Below are positions 19,244 to 28,080 of a stretch of DNA of 64,000 nucleotides, piece after piece. How positions within the stretch are numbered: the first letter of the stretch is position 1; each line of letters starts with the position of its first letter. The notes under the pieces were generated by a model, which saw nothing but the letters and a program-made list of their open reading frames with translations, did not search any database and was not told where the DNA came from. The stretch is from Geomonas ferrireducens (lineage in GTDB: Bacteria; Desulfobacterota; Desulfuromonadia; Geobacterales; Geobacteraceae), in the NCBI RefSeq assembly GCF_004917065.1, contig NZ_SSYA01000002.1:969897-1033896 (forward strand), written 5' to 3'. Both the position numbers and the translations under genes were made by a program.

Positions 19244-20800
19244 ATGAACAGCGCTGAAGAAAAGAACATCAACAAGTGGCTGATCACCATAACGGTGATG
19301 CTGCCGGCGATCATGGAGATCGTCGACACCTCGGTCGCCAACGTGGCGCTCCCCCACATGCAGGGGAGCCTGAACGCCGGCACCGACGAGGTCACCTGGG
19401 TACTCACCTCCTATCTGGTGAGTAACGCCGTCGTTCTCCCCATGACCGGCTGGCTCGCGGGGATCTTCGGCCGTAAGCGCTTCCTCATCACCTGCATCAC
19501 CCTCTTCACCCTCGCCTCGCTCATGTGCGGCGCGGCGCCCAACCTAGGTCTCCTCATCTTCTTCCGGGTGCTGCAGGGGGCGGCCGGAGGCGCGCTGATA
19601 CCGATGAGCCAGGCGATCATGATGGAGACCTTCCCACCGTACCAGCAGGGTATGGCGATGGCCATCTTCGGCGTCGGGGCCATGTTCGGCCCGATCATCG
19701 GCCCGGCCCTCGGTGGATGGATCACCGACAACCTGAACTGGCGCTGGATCTTCTACATAAACATACCGATCGGCATAGTCGCCGTGGTCATGGCGACCTT
19801 CTTCATCTACGACCCGAGCTACATCAAGCGGGCGCGGACATCGATCGACTACTGGGGATTGCTGCTCCTGACGGTGGGCCTCGGCGCCCTGCAGATCGTA
19901 CTAGACAAGGGACAGCAGGACGACTGGTTCAACTCCGGCTTCATCGTCGCATGTTCGGTCGTAACCGCCATCGCGCTCAGCGCGCTGATCTACGTTGAGC
20001 TAAATCACCCGCACCCGGTCGTCAATCTGCGCCTGTTCAAGAACGTCTCGTTTTCGGCGGGGAACCTGATCATGTTCGCGGTGGGTTTCTGCCTTTACAG
20101 CTCCATCATGCTCATACCGATGTTCCTGCAGACCCTCATGGGGTACAACGCGACCATGGCCGGCATGGTGCTCGCCCCCGGGGGTGTAGCGACGCTCATC
20201 TGCATGCCCTTCGTCGGTGCGATCATCCAGCGCTACGACGGCAGGAAGGTCGTCTTTGTCGGCCTCATCATCGCCGCCTACTCGATGCACATGATGCAGG
20301 GTTTCACGCTGGAGGCCGCCTACCGCGATTTCGTCTGGCCGCGCGTCGTGCTGGGCGTGGGACTTGCCATGATCTTCGTCCCCCTCACCACGGTAACCCT
20401 CGCCACCATAACGAAGGAGGAGATGGGGAACGCGACCGGCGTCTTCAGCCTGTTGCGCAACATCGGCGGCAGCGTGGGGATCGCCATCGCCGCCACGCTC
20501 CTGGCGCGCTACGGCCAGTTCTACCAGACCAACCTGGTGGCCCACGTGACCCCGTACAACCCGCTCGCGCAGTCACAGATCGCGGTACTCAAGCAGGCCA
20601 TGATGGGGCGCGGCCTGGGCCCCGTAGCCGCCGAGCAGGGCGCGCTCGCCATCATCTACGGCAAGATCTCGCGACAGGCCTACATGCTCTCCTACAACAG
20701 GATCTTCTTCATCGTCGGCATCGCCTTCGTGGTGATCATCCCGCTCTTGCTGCTTCTCAAGAAACCCGTGAAACACCTGCCGCCGGGTGCGGTACATTAA
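19244..20800 (+). CDS. emrB: DHA2-family MFS drug efflux transporter (EmrB/QacA type)
   Basis: The 518-residue protein has about 14 membrane segments as expected for the DHA2 family. It carries the motif region MEIVDTSVANVALP in helix 1, WVLTSYLVSNAVVLP in helix 2, and a GWLAGIFGRKR loop. EmrB exports hydrophobic compounds using the proton gradient. It is the last gene of the MarR-regulated operon and is followed by a bidirectional terminator. The exact substrate cannot be inferred from sequence. Confidence 0.93.
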   Translation: MNSAEEKNINKWLITITVMLPAIMEIVDTSVANVALPHMQGSLNAGTDEVTWVLTSYLVSNAVVLPMTGWLAGIFGRKRFLITCITLFTLASLMCGAAPNLGLLIFFRVLQGAAGGALIPMSQAIMMETFPPYQQGMAMAIFGVGAMFGPIIGPALGGWITDNLNWRWIFYINIPIGIVAVVMATFFIYDPSYIKRARTSIDYWGLLLLTVGLGALQIVLDKGQQDDWFNSGFIVACSVVTAIALSALIYVELNHPHPVVNLRLFKNVSFSAGNLIMFAVGFCLYSSIMLIPMFLQTLMGYNATMAGMVLAPGGVATLICMPFVGAIIQRYDGRKVVFVGLIIAAYSMHMMQGFTLEAAYRDFVWPRVVLGVGLAMIFVPLTTVTLATITKEEMGNATGVFSLLRNIGGSVGIAIAATLLARYGQFYQTNLVAHVTPYNPLAQSQIAVLKQAMMGRGLGPVAAEQGALAIIYGKISRQAYMLSYNRIFFIVGIAFVVIIPLLLLLKKPVKHLPPGAVH

Positions 20801-20836
20801 CCAGAAGGCGCCTCCGGCACTTATCTCAGGACAAAA

Positions 20837-20867
20837 AAATGGCCGCCCGTAAAAGGGGCGGCCATTT
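20837..20867. terminator. Bidirectional terminator between emrB and mucR-like gene
   Basis: A perfect 12-bp stem (AAATGGCCGCCC with its complement) encloses a seven-base loop, with A-rich sequence on the left and a T-run on the right. It lies between two convergent genes and could serve both. Confidence 0.85.
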
Positions 20868-20889
20868 CCACATGAACCTGTGACGAGCC

Positions 20890-21396
20890 TTAGGCGGTCT
20901 TCGCCTTGGCCGTATCCTTCGGGGCCTTGGAAGCCTTGGCGGCCCTGGGCTTTACCGGGGTGGCTTTCTTCGCCTCGATGTTGGCCATGCGCACACCGCG
21001 GGCCTTGGCGAGGTTGTCGGCGAGACCGCGGTCGAGGGCCATCTTGCGGCGCGCCTCGGAATAGTTCTTGGCGGCGAGCGGCTGCTTGCCCGGAATGCCG
21101 AACTGCTTTTTGTACTCGCCCGGTTTCATGCCGTGAGCGGTGTTGAGATGCCGCGCCAGCGTCTTGAAACCGCCCTTTCCACACAGCATGCAAACGACTT
21201 CGCCCTTCTTGAATGCATCCTTCACAGAAACGGAAGGCTTCGCTTCCTCTAATCCCTCGACTGGTTCACCCGCTTCAAGGTTTTTGAGCGCGTTGTGAAC
21301 TTTGCTGATTTCGAATATAAGCTGATCCGAGGTCATGGGAGTACTCGACGCATGCGAAGCTACGATCTGTGCCGCGATCTCTACCAAAGTGGCCAT
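20890..21396 (-). CDS. MucR/Ros-type zinc-finger transcriptional regulator
   Basis: The 168-residue product contains the MucR/Ros core: a zinc finger with CMLCG and HLNTAH, followed by MKPGEYKKQFGIP. MucR proteins are global regulators best known in alphaproteobacteria, and Geobacter genomes also encode them. The C-terminal 40 residues are rich in Lys, Ala and Pro, resembling histone H1-like tails and likely to bind DNA non-specifically. A GGAGGG site precedes the ATG and a promoter lies at 21430-21460. It converges on the efflux operon. Targets are unknown. Confidence 0.9.
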   Translation of the reverse strand: MATLVEIAAQIVASHASSTPMTSDQLIFEISKVHNALKNLEAGEPVEGLEEAKPSVSVKDAFKKGEVVCMLCGKGGFKTLARHLNTAHGMKPGEYKKQFGIPGKQPLAAKNYSEARRKMALDRGLADNLAKARGVRMANIEAKKATPVKPRAAKASKAPKDTAKAKTA

Positions 21397-21429
21397 TTAT
21401 TTTCCCTCCATTGATCATTACTTGCTTGC

Positions 21430-21460
21430 ATTATAGTGGCAGGTTTCTTTGCATTGTCAA
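21430..21460 (-). promoter_or_regulatory. Probable promoter of the mucR-like gene
   Basis: On the minus strand TTGACA and a perfect TATAAT box are separated by 19 bases, longer than the ideal 17. The -10 box lies about 33 bases before the start codon. Confidence 0.5.
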
Positions 21461-21773
21461 ATTGGTATTTTCAATTATATTACAGAGCGTCTTTAGCTAA
21501 GAGACTGAAGCAGCACTTGATGCCCAATGACAGCGGCTTTGTTGTATCTGCCAGTACTGTGACCAAAGAGGATTCACAAACTCAAAGCATTGCTGCAGCA
21601 AAGACTGGCGTGCATCGCAAGATGCTCATGAAACAGGACAGGAAGCCGCCACAAGGCATTACATCGGTCACGCTGTGACTTCGCAACGGAGATGCGCTGC
21701 CATCACAGCCACGTGCGAGGAAAACATTTGCCGCAAATAACTTTTACTTTAGTCAAGAAGTCGACTTTTAGCG
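21461..21773. other. Intergenic region without recognised feature
   Basis: This stretch is less GC-rich than its surroundings. An 80-codon plus-strand frame at 21436-21678 has no ribosome site and no family resemblance, so it is not called as a gene. Confidence 0.5.
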
Positions 21774-21802
21774 TTGACAGAACTGCACCACTCTTGTATT
21801 AG
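21774..21802 (+). promoter_or_regulatory. Promoter of the SAM-riboswitch transcript
   Basis: TTGACA at 21774 and TATTAG at 21797 are 17 bases apart, placing the transcript start near 21809, about 40 bases before the riboswitch aptamer. Confidence 0.6.
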
Positions 21803-21850
21803 TATCTTCGCAAGTATTCAAGGATTCACCCCATACAACCGAATAGCATG

Positions 21851-21955
21851 ACTTATCCAGAGCGATCGAGGGACTGGCCCTATGACATCGCGGCAACCTC
21901 CCCTTAGGGGGGAAGGTGCCAAATCCTGCGGAACCAAAAGTTCCGGAAGATAAGG
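21851..21955 (+). promoter_or_regulatory. SAM-I (S-box) riboswitch
   Basis: The conserved S-box elements occur in order: CTTATCCAGAG, GAGGGACTGGCCC, ATGACATCGCGGCAACC, GGTGCCAAATCCTGC and a closing GGAAGATAAG that pairs with the opening CTTATC to form P1. This aptamer binds S-adenosylmethionine. A strong terminator follows 23 bases later, directly in front of two transsulfuration genes, so high SAM should stop transcription of the pair. Confidence 0.93.
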
Positions 21956-21977
21956 AAGTGCGGACCGATACGTACGA

Positions 21978-22009
21978 AGTCCCCTTCCTCCCCCGGAAGG
22001 GGACTTTTT
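21978..22009 (+). terminator. Riboswitch-controlled intrinsic terminator
   Basis: A perfect 11-bp stem (AGTCCCCTTCC and its complement) with a six-base loop is followed by a T-run. It lies 23 bases after the SAM aptamer and ends six bases before the ribosome site of the metI-like gene, as expected for an OFF-type S-box expression platform. Confidence 0.9.
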
Positions 22010-22024
22010 GCTTTGGAGGCAAAC

Positions 22025-23158
22025 ATGAACATCGCGACAACTGCAGCACAGATCGGCCTGGAGCGCGAGACGAGAACCGGAGCGGTGACGGTGCCGATCT
22101 ACCAGACGGCGACCTTCCGCCATCCAGGCCTTGGACAGAGCACCGGCTACGACTACAGCCGCTCGGGTAACCCCACCCGGCAGGCCCTCGAAGAGGGCAT
22201 TGCGCACCTGGAAGGGGGGAGCCGCGGTTTTGCCTACGCCTCCGGCATGGCGGCGATCACGAGCCTCATGTTCCTTTTCGAGCGCGGCGATCACCTTGTG
22301 GTCACCGAGGACCTCTACGGCGGGAGCTACCGGCTCTTCGAAAAACTGTTCCAACAGTTCGGCCTGAGCTTCAGCTATGTCGACACGAGCGACGTCGAGC
22401 TGGTCAGACAGGCGATCCGCCCCAACACGCGTGCTCTCTTCGTCGAGTCGCTCACCAACCCTCTTCTCAAGGTGGCCGATGTGGCGGCGCTCGCGGCACT
22501 CTGCAAGGAAAAGGGGATGCTCTGCATCGTCGACAACACCTTCCTGACGCCGTACCTCGTCCGTTGTCTCGATCTCGGCGCCGACATCACCGTCTACTCG
22601 GGTAGCAAGTACCTCTCCGGCCACAACGACACGGTGTGCGGACTCGTAGCCGTGAAGGACGCCGCCCTCGCCGAAAAGGTGTACTTCCACCAAAACGGCG
22701 CCGGCGCGGTGCTCGGCCCCCAGGATTCCTGGCTCACCATACGCGGCATCAAGACCCTCACCATCCGGATGGAGCGCCAGCAGGAGAACGCGATTGCCCT
22801 CGCCTCATGGCTGAAGGATCACCCCGGCGTCGGGCGGGTCTATTACCCTGGCCTTCCTGAGCATCCCGGCCACGACCTCATGCAGCGCCAGTGCGCCGGT
22901 TTCGGTGCGATGATCGCCTTCGAGGTGACCCGTCCCGAACTGGTCGAGCGGCTGCTTATGAAGACACGGCTCATCTCCTTCGCGGAGAGCCTCGGCGGGG
23001 TCGAGAGCCTGATCACCTTCCCGAAGGTGCAGACCCACGCGGATATCGAGCCGGAAACGCTGCAGCGCCTCGGCATCAACGACCTGCTGCTGCGGCTCTC
23101 GGTAGGCATAGAAGACAAGGACGACCTGATCGCCGACTTGGCGCAGGCATTCGAATAA
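22025..23158 (+). CDS. metI: Cystathionine gamma-synthase / O-acetylhomoserine thiolyase-like (MetI-like)
   Basis: The ATG at 22025 has GGAGGC five bases upstream, giving 377 residues. This is a Cys/Met-metabolism PLP enzyme, with the PLP lysine in YSGSKYLSGH, the phosphate-cradle GMAAITS, and a TGYDYSRSGNPTR active-site segment. The N terminus resembles Bacillus MetI more than MetC or MetY, which suggests formation of cystathionine (or homocysteine) from an activated homoserine and cysteine (or sulfide). It is the first gene after the SAM riboswitch and is paired with a second family member 11 bp downstream. Confidence 0.85.
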   Translation: MNIATTAAQIGLERETRTGAVTVPIYQTATFRHPGLGQSTGYDYSRSGNPTRQALEEGIAHLEGGSRGFAYASGMAAITSLMFLFERGDHLVVTEDLYGGSYRLFEKLFQQFGLSFSYVDTSDVELVRQAIRPNTRALFVESLTNPLLKVADVAALAALCKEKGMLCIVDNTFLTPYLVRCLDLGADITVYSGSKYLSGHNDTVCGLVAVKDAALAEKVYFHQNGAGAVLGPQDSWLTIRGIKTLTIRMERQQENAIALASWLKDHPGVGRVYYPGLPEHPGHDLMQRQCAGFGAMIAFEVTRPELVERLLMKTRLISFAESLGGVESLITFPKVQTHADIEPETLQRLGINDLLLRLSVGIEDKDDLIADLAQAFE

Positions 23159-23169
23159 GGAGAGCACGC

Positions 23170-24306
23170 ATGAAATTCGCAACCGAACTGATCCACGGCG
23201 GCGACCCCATCGATCCCCAGCACGGCTCGGTGAGTCACCCCATCTACCACACCTCCACCTTCGCCCAGCAGTCGATGGATCATTTCGGCCGCTTCGACTA
23301 CGCCCGCTCCGGCAACCCGACCAGGGAGGCGCTGGAGGAGGCGGTCGCGGGACTCGAGAAGGGTGCCACCGGGCTCGCCTTCGCGTCGGGGATGGCGGCC
23401 ATCGCCTCCACCATCCTCCTCTTCGCCCCTGGGGACCACCTCGTCGTATGCGAGGACGTCTACGGCGGAACCTTCAGGCTCCTGTCGACCCTGTTCAAGG
23501 GGTGGGGACTCGAGGCCACCTTCGTGGACGCCACCGACACGGCGGCCCTTGCCGCCGCGATCCGCCCGGAGACCAAGGCGCTCTACCTGGAGACCCCGTC
23601 GAACCCGCTCATCAAGATCACCGACCTTTCCGCGGCGGTCGCGCTGGCGGCGGAGCACGGCATCCTGACCATCGTGGACAACACCTTCATGACCCCGTAC
23701 CTGCAGCGGCCGCTCGAGCTTGGCTGCGACATCGTGCTGCACAGCGGTACCAAGTTCCTGAACGGTCACTCCGACGTGATCTGCGGTTTCGCCGTCGCCC
23801 GCGATCCCGAGCTCGGCAAGAGGCTCCGCTTCATCCAGAACGCCTTCGGCGCGGTACTTGGTCCCCAGGACTGCTGGCTCGTGTTGCGCGGCCTGAAAAC
23901 CCTCAAGGTACGCATGGAGGAACACCAGGCAAGTGCCCAAAAAATAGCGCTATGGCTCAATGAGCAGAAACAGGTGGAGCGAGTGTACTACCCGGGGCTT
24001 CCAGACCATCCGGGCTACGAGGTGCACAAGCGCCAATCGAGCGGACCGGGCGCCGTGCTATCCTTCGAGCTTGCAAGCTTCGAGCTCACCACGCGCCTTC
24101 TTGAGGGAGTGGAACTCGCCGCCTTTGCCGTCAGCCTCGGAGGCGTAGAGAGCATCCTCTCCTACCCGGCGAAGATGTCACACGCCGCTATGCCCCCTGC
24201 AGAAAGGGAAGCCCGCGGCATCAAGGACACCCTGGTGCGACTCTCCGTAGGTCTCGAGGACCCGGACGACCTGATTGCCGACATGGCGCGTTTCCTGGAC
24301 ATCTGA
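23170..24306 (+). CDS. metC: Cystathionine beta-lyase-like PLP enzyme (MetC-like)
   Basis: The start is the ATG at 23170 with AAGGAG nine bases upstream, giving 378 residues. The PLP lysine sits in LHSGTKFLNGHSD, and the FDYARSGNPTREALE and GMAAIAS motifs are present. As the second gene of a SAM-controlled pair, beta-lyase activity (cystathionine to homocysteine) is the most likely role, completing transsulfuration towards methionine. Gamma-lyase or gamma-synthase activity cannot be ruled out from sequence. A perfect terminator follows. Confidence 0.85.
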   Translation: MKFATELIHGGDPIDPQHGSVSHPIYHTSTFAQQSMDHFGRFDYARSGNPTREALEEAVAGLEKGATGLAFASGMAAIASTILLFAPGDHLVVCEDVYGGTFRLLSTLFKGWGLEATFVDATDTAALAAAIRPETKALYLETPSNPLIKITDLSAAVALAAEHGILTIVDNTFMTPYLQRPLELGCDIVLHSGTKFLNGHSDVICGFAVARDPELGKRLRFIQNAFGAVLGPQDCWLVLRGLKTLKVRMEEHQASAQKIALWLNEQKQVERVYYPGLPDHPGYEVHKRQSSGPGAVLSFELASFELTTRLLEGVELAAFAVSLGGVESILSYPAKMSHAAMPPAEREARGIKDTLVRLSVGLEDPDDLIADMARFLDI

Positions 24307-24331
24307 TTTCCAGTCCGCCAAGGCCCAACGC

Positions 24332-24367
24332 AAGAAAGCCCGGGAGAATCCTCTCCCGGGCTTTCTT
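24332..24367. terminator. Bidirectional terminator between metC-like and J-domain genes
   Basis: A perfect 16-bp stem (AAGAAAGCCCGGGAGA and complement) with the loop ATCC lies between convergent genes. Both ends are A/T-rich, so it can act in both directions. Confidence 0.9.
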
Positions 24368-24397
24368 CTTTCAAAAGAGCTGGCAGCGCCTGTTACC

Positions 24398-25753
24398 TCA
24401 GCGCTTCCACTTGAAACTCACCGTCTTCACCCCCGGGAAGGCCCTCTGGAACCCGGCCAGCCCCTCGTCGGTGATGCTGTTGCCGCTGCTGGTAAGCCCC
24501 TGCAGCCCCTGCATTCCCTGCAGGTAGACGAGACCGCGGTCGGAGATGCTTGTCTGGTACAGGTAGATCCTCTTCAACGCGGTAAGCGTCGAAATCCCGA
24601 GGAGCGCCGCGTCGGTCAGGGCGGTCCCGCAGAGGTAGAGCTCCTCCAGTCCGGTCAGATGCACGATGTGGTCTAGATCGGCGTCCAGCGCGTCGTAAAG
24701 AAAGAGCGCCTGCAGATCCTCCGGGTTCAGACCCTGCAAAAGTCTCAGTTTCTCCCCTACCACGCCCTTCACGTCCAGGCGCAGCGCCTGATCGAGATAC
24801 ACCCGCACCGGACCGATGGCCGGCCCGCTCTTTTTCCAGTCGCTGAAGTTCGCAGAACGCAGGTCGCGCAGGTAAAGGTCGCCGCACGCGGCATCGGCCG
24901 GGAAGGAGACGATGCGCGCCTGCCTCGTCGCACCGCGCACGGCGCTGCGCACCTTTTCCCCCTTGAGCGAGGCGAGACGCCTAAGCGCACGGGCGATGTT
25001 GATCTCGGCCGCAGCCACCATCTCCGCGAAGAGGTCGCTCCCCGCCGCCATGCTCTCGTCGACACGCAGCTTGAAGCGATGCACGTAGCTGGAGCGAAGT
25101 TCCTCGATCTGCTCGTTCACCTCGCGGATCGCCTCCACCTCCACCGCGATCTGCCGTTTCACCCGTGCAAGCTCCGCCCGGATGTCGCTCTGCTCGGCCT
25201 GCTCGGGGAAGTGCCGCCGCCAGTTCCTCAGGATCTCCCTCAGGGTGCGGTGATCCTCCTCGGCGTAGGCCCGATTCGCCTTCAGCATCAGTTCGTGCCG
25301 CACCGAATTGGGACCGTCACCGGCAAGATCGGGATGAATCGCCTTGGCAACCTCTCGGTAAAGGGACTTGATGTCCTGCTCATCAGCCTTCCAGACCCGG
25401 CCCCGGCTTCCGCGCCCATCGCCGCCGCGGAAGGCCTTGCCGCTTTGATAGGTGCGGCCGTCCAGGTAGTCATCCTGGTCGTCCTGCGCGGCGGCGGTCC
25501 CCTCGCAGAAGTCCTCTTCCGCAGCGCTGCCGGCCCCGGTGAACCGGTCGATCTCGGCTTCGATCCGTTCAAGCTCGGCCATCCGTTTGCCCAGCGTCTC
25601 CTGGTAGTTCAGCTCGAACCCGGCGATCTCCTGGCGCAACTGGTGCAGCACGGCGCTCGCCTCGGCATGGCGGGCGCGCAGCGAAGCAAGCTCGGCGCGC
25701 CGCTGCTCGAGTTCTATTTCATCAGGTAGTCTCTGTTGGTAACGGGCGGTCAT
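24398..25753 (-). CDS. J-domain protein with C-terminal leucine-rich repeats
   Basis: The 451-residue protein has an N-terminal coiled coil (residues 5-70), an acidic linker, a J-domain-like segment with the invariant HPD in VAKAIHPDLAGD (about 120-175), a second coiled-coil section (190-270), and three or four leucine-rich repeats at the C terminus (about 340-445, for example LEELYLCGTALTDAALLGI). J domains activate Hsp70 ATPase and LRRs bind proteins, so an Hsp70 co-chaperone with a built-in client receptor is a reasonable inference. No dnaK or grpE lies nearby. I know of no named family with this exact layout. Confidence 0.75.
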   Translation of the reverse strand: MTARYQQRLPDEIELEQRRAELASLRARHAEASAVLHQLRQEIAGFELNYQETLGKRMAELERIEAEIDRFTGAGSAAEEDFCEGTAAAQDDQDDYLDGRTYQSGKAFRGGDGRGSRGRVWKADEQDIKSLYREVAKAIHPDLAGDGPNSVRHELMLKANRAYAEEDHRTLREILRNWRRHFPEQAEQSDIRAELARVKRQIAVEVEAIREVNEQIEELRSSYVHRFKLRVDESMAAGSDLFAEMVAAAEINIARALRRLASLKGEKVRSAVRGATRQARIVSFPADAACGDLYLRDLRSANFSDWKKSGPAIGPVRVYLDQALRLDVKGVVGEKLRLLQGLNPEDLQALFLYDALDADLDHIVHLTGLEELYLCGTALTDAALLGISTLTALKRIYLYQTSISDRGLVYLQGMQGLQGLTSSGNSITDEGLAGFQRAFPGVKTVSFKWKR

Positions 25754-26131
25754 GGATTGTCACACAGTTCAGGATTGTTTTAAAAACGTATCTTTATCAT
25801 AACATCCTAACACGACCAGGAGCCCTGACACAAAAAGATTTTATCAGATGAAAGGGAAATTGTCTGAGCGGAGTAAACAACTGTCATTGGCACCAGCACC
25901 GACAGGAGGCACCGCGAAGATATGCATCCGCGCCTAGACATGAGATCTTGGCATCCTCATGCAGTGAGTGTAAATGCAAACGCGATGCGACACAGACGTC
26001 CCGCATTATCGGCATAAGTACCCGAAGCGTCGTGGCTCTCCTGATAAAGCCGGCAGCGCGGCAAAGCCAAGGCCAGTACAGGCACATGCTGTATACTAAA
26101 CAGAACACTTTAAACCGATCTTAAAAAAAGA
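25754..26131. other. Intergenic region upstream of the cold-shock gene
   Basis: No supported gene. A 74-codon minus-strand frame at 25884-26108 has no ribosome site and many rare-type residues such as Cys and Trp. The region may hold control sequence for the J-domain gene. Confidence 0.5.
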
Positions 26132-26160
26132 TTGACACGGAGTATGCAGACTGGTATGGT
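26132..26160 (+). promoter_or_regulatory. Promoter of the cold-shock gene
   Basis: TTGACA and TATGGT are separated by 17 bases. The predicted transcript would have a leader of about 55 bases before the start codon, shorter than the long leaders of some cspA genes. Confidence 0.65.
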
Positions 26161-26220
26161 TACGCACCCGCGAATTCCCGCAGGTTATAACAAAATGGAT
26201 GTACAGGGAGAAGTAAGTAA

Positions 26221-26421
26221 ATGGTAAACGGCACGGTAAAATGGTTCAACGACAGCAAGGGGTTTGGTTTTCTTGAGCAGGAGAACGGCGAGGATGTCTT
26301 CGTTCACTTCTCCGCCATCAACAGCGACGGCTTCAAATCCCTCACCGAGGGTGACTCCGTGACCTTCGAGATCGTCAAGGGACCGAAAGGTCTTCAGGCG
26401 GCCAACGTTTCCAGGGTCTAA
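26221..26421 (+). CDS. Cold-shock domain protein (CspA family)
   Basis: The 66-residue product is a single cold-shock OB fold with the RNA-binding motifs KGFGFL (RNP1-like) and DVFVHFS (RNP2). It begins [14 protein letters not shown], typical of CspA. Such proteins act as RNA chaperones. It is a single-gene unit with its own promoter and a strong terminator. Confidence 0.97.
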   Translation: MVNGTVKWFNDSKGFGFLEQENGEDVFVHFSAINSDGFKSLTEGDSVTFEIVKGPKGLQAANVSRV

Positions 26422-26448
26422 GTCAGACATATAGCGTAGAACTTTATC

Positions 26449-26478
26449 AAAAGCCCCGGAGCAATCCGGGGCTTTTTT
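26449..26478. terminator. Terminator after the cold-shock gene
   Basis: The stem AAAAGCCCCGGA with its complement TCCGGGGCTTTT, the loop GCAA and a following T-run form a textbook intrinsic terminator. It lies between convergent genes. Confidence 0.9.
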
Positions 26479-26487
26479 CGTTTACCC

Positions 26488-27237
26488 TCACCCACCACAG
26501 ACCGGGCATCCCTGCATGGAAAGCGGCTTCTCAAGACGGCACTCCCTCAAAAGCCGCTCGTCCCTGAATATCTCCCGCGTCGGACCGTCCGCGCGCACCG
26601 CCCCGCCAGAGAGGACGATGGTCCGCTCACACACCTCAAGCACCATGTCGAGATCATGGCTCGTGATGATCTTGCTGTGCCGAAAATCCTTCAAAAGCCC
26701 GATCAGCTGCCTGCGGGCGTAAGGGTCCAAGCCGTTTGTCGGCTCATCCATCACCAGCACGTTGGGGGACATGGAAAGCACCGTCGCTATGGCCACCCGC
26801 CGCTTCTCACCTGCGGAGAGATGGTACGGCGCCTTCCCGGCGAGATGCTCCGCGTCCACCCGGCACAGCGCATCGGCCACGCATCGCTTCAGCTCCTCAC
26901 CTGTGATCCCCAGGTTCATGGGACCAAAGGCAACGTCCTCGCGTACCGTGGGCATGAAAAGCTGGTCATCGGGGTCCTGGAACACCATGCCGACGGTGCG
27001 CCGCACCTGGTCGAGGGTCGCGCGGCTGACCGGTACGTGGCCTATGCGCACCTCTCCTGACTTGGAAAGCAGGTGCCCGTTCAGGTGGGCTAAGAGCGTC
27101 GACTTTCCCGCCCCGTTCGCTCCGATGACGGCCACGGACTCACCGTGGGTTACGCTGAAGGTTACGTCGTGCAGCGCCTCGGTGCCGTCCGGGTAAACGT
27201 GGCGCAGGTGTTCGATCTCGATGATGTGGTGGCTCAT
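26488..27237 (-). CDS. cbiO: Cobalt/nickel ECF transporter ATPase CbiO
   Basis: The start at 27237 overlaps the cbiQ stop as ATGA and gives 249 residues. Walker A is GANGAGKST, the ABC signature is LSAGEKRRVAIA, and Walker B is VLVMDEPTNGLDP. These are features of the A-type ATPase of energy-coupling-factor transporters. It powers uptake of Co or Ni with CbiM and CbiQ, both encoded upstream in the same operon. A short C-terminal CPVCGG motif could bind metal, which is an unusual ending. Confidence 0.92.
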   Translation of the reverse strand: MSHHIIEIEHLRHVYPDGTEALHDVTFSVTHGESVAVIGANGAGKSTLLAHLNGHLLSKSGEVRIGHVPVSRATLDQVRRTVGMVFQDPDDQLFMPTVREDVAFGPMNLGITGEELKRCVADALCRVDAEHLAGKAPYHLSAGEKRRVAIATVLSMSPNVLVMDEPTNGLDPYARRQLIGLLKDFRHSKIITSHDLDMVLEVCERTIVLSGGAVRADGPTREIFRDERLLRECRLEKPLSMQGCPVCGG

Positions 27238-28046
27238 GACAGGGTTCCCGTTACCAGCGCCCCGATGAGTCGGGGAAGGTTGCACAGCCTAAGGGTGATG
27301 AGGAGGCCGCCCCAGAAAAGGACGAAAAGGAAATCCGAAAGCCCCGGGCGCCTGGACTCGGCCGCGGGAAGCATGCCGTTATAACCGCGGGCCAGCATCG
27401 CCATGTGAGTGCGCTCGGCGCGCTGCCAGGTGCGCAAGAGGAGGTGCCCAAGCAGTGGAGCGTAGCTCGCAAGCCCCCTCCCCCTGCCGCCAAAGGAGCG
27501 CATCTCCCTCGCGCGCGCCGCACGTCCCCCCTCATCGGCCAGCACGAAGAGGTAGCGGTAGAGAAAGAGGAGCTGCATGGCGAACACCTTGGGCATGCCG
27601 AGCCCGACAAGGGCGCGACAGATGGGGACGAAGCCGGTGAGCGCGGTGAGTATGAGTGCGGCAGCCACGGTGAGCGCGGTTCTCAGCATGATGGAGGCGA
27701 AGGAGATCCAGCCGCCGGTCACCCCGATGCCGCCTAGACGGAAGAGTACCTCCCGATCGAGAAACGGGTTGAAGATGCCGACCGCGACGACGAAGGGGAA
27801 GACCAGAAGAACCCGCGAGGCGAGGTACCCGGCGGGAAGCCGCCCGATGGCGATGAGCACGGCGGGGTAGATCAGGAAGGGAACCAAAGCGGAGAGTTCG
27901 TACCTCCCGAAGGAGACGACGCAGAGGATGAAGATGAGGGTGGCGAGCACCTTGGTGCGTGGATCCAGGCGGTGCAGCACGGTATCGCCCCCCGCGAGCC
28001 GATCCAGCCGCTTCAAATCAAGCAGTGCCCCATGTACCGATGCCAT
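27234..28046 (-). CDS. cbiQ: Cobalt/nickel ECF transporter transmembrane subunit CbiQ
   Basis: The ATG at 28046 has GAGGAAAAGGGC directly upstream, giving 270 residues. It has about five hydrophobic segments and the EcfT coupling motifs around ARAREMRSFGGRGRG (about residue 180) and ERTHMAMLARGYNG (about 220), which contact the ATPase. Longer frames reaching 28184 overlap cbiM out of phase and are not credible. It lies between cbiM and cbiO. Confidence 0.92.
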   Translation of the reverse strand: MASVHGALLDLKRLDRLAGGDTVLHRLDPRTKVLATLIFILCVVSFGRYELSALVPFLIYPAVLIAIGRLPAGYLASRVLLVFPFVVAVGIFNPFLDREVLFRLGGIGVTGGWISFASIMLRTALTVAAALILTALTGFVPICRALVGLGMPKVFAMQLLFLYRYLFVLADEGGRAARAREMRSFGGRGRGLASYAPLLGHLLLRTWQRAERTHMAMLARGYNGMLPAAESRRPGLSDFLFVLFWGGLLITLRLCNLPRLIGALVTGTLS

Positions 28047-28080
28047 GCCCTTTTCCTCGCCGAAACCACAGCCGAGCGCG

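Noticed and set aside
21436..21678. 80-codon plus-strand gene
   Set aside because: No ribosome site, overlaps the minus-strand promoter, no family.
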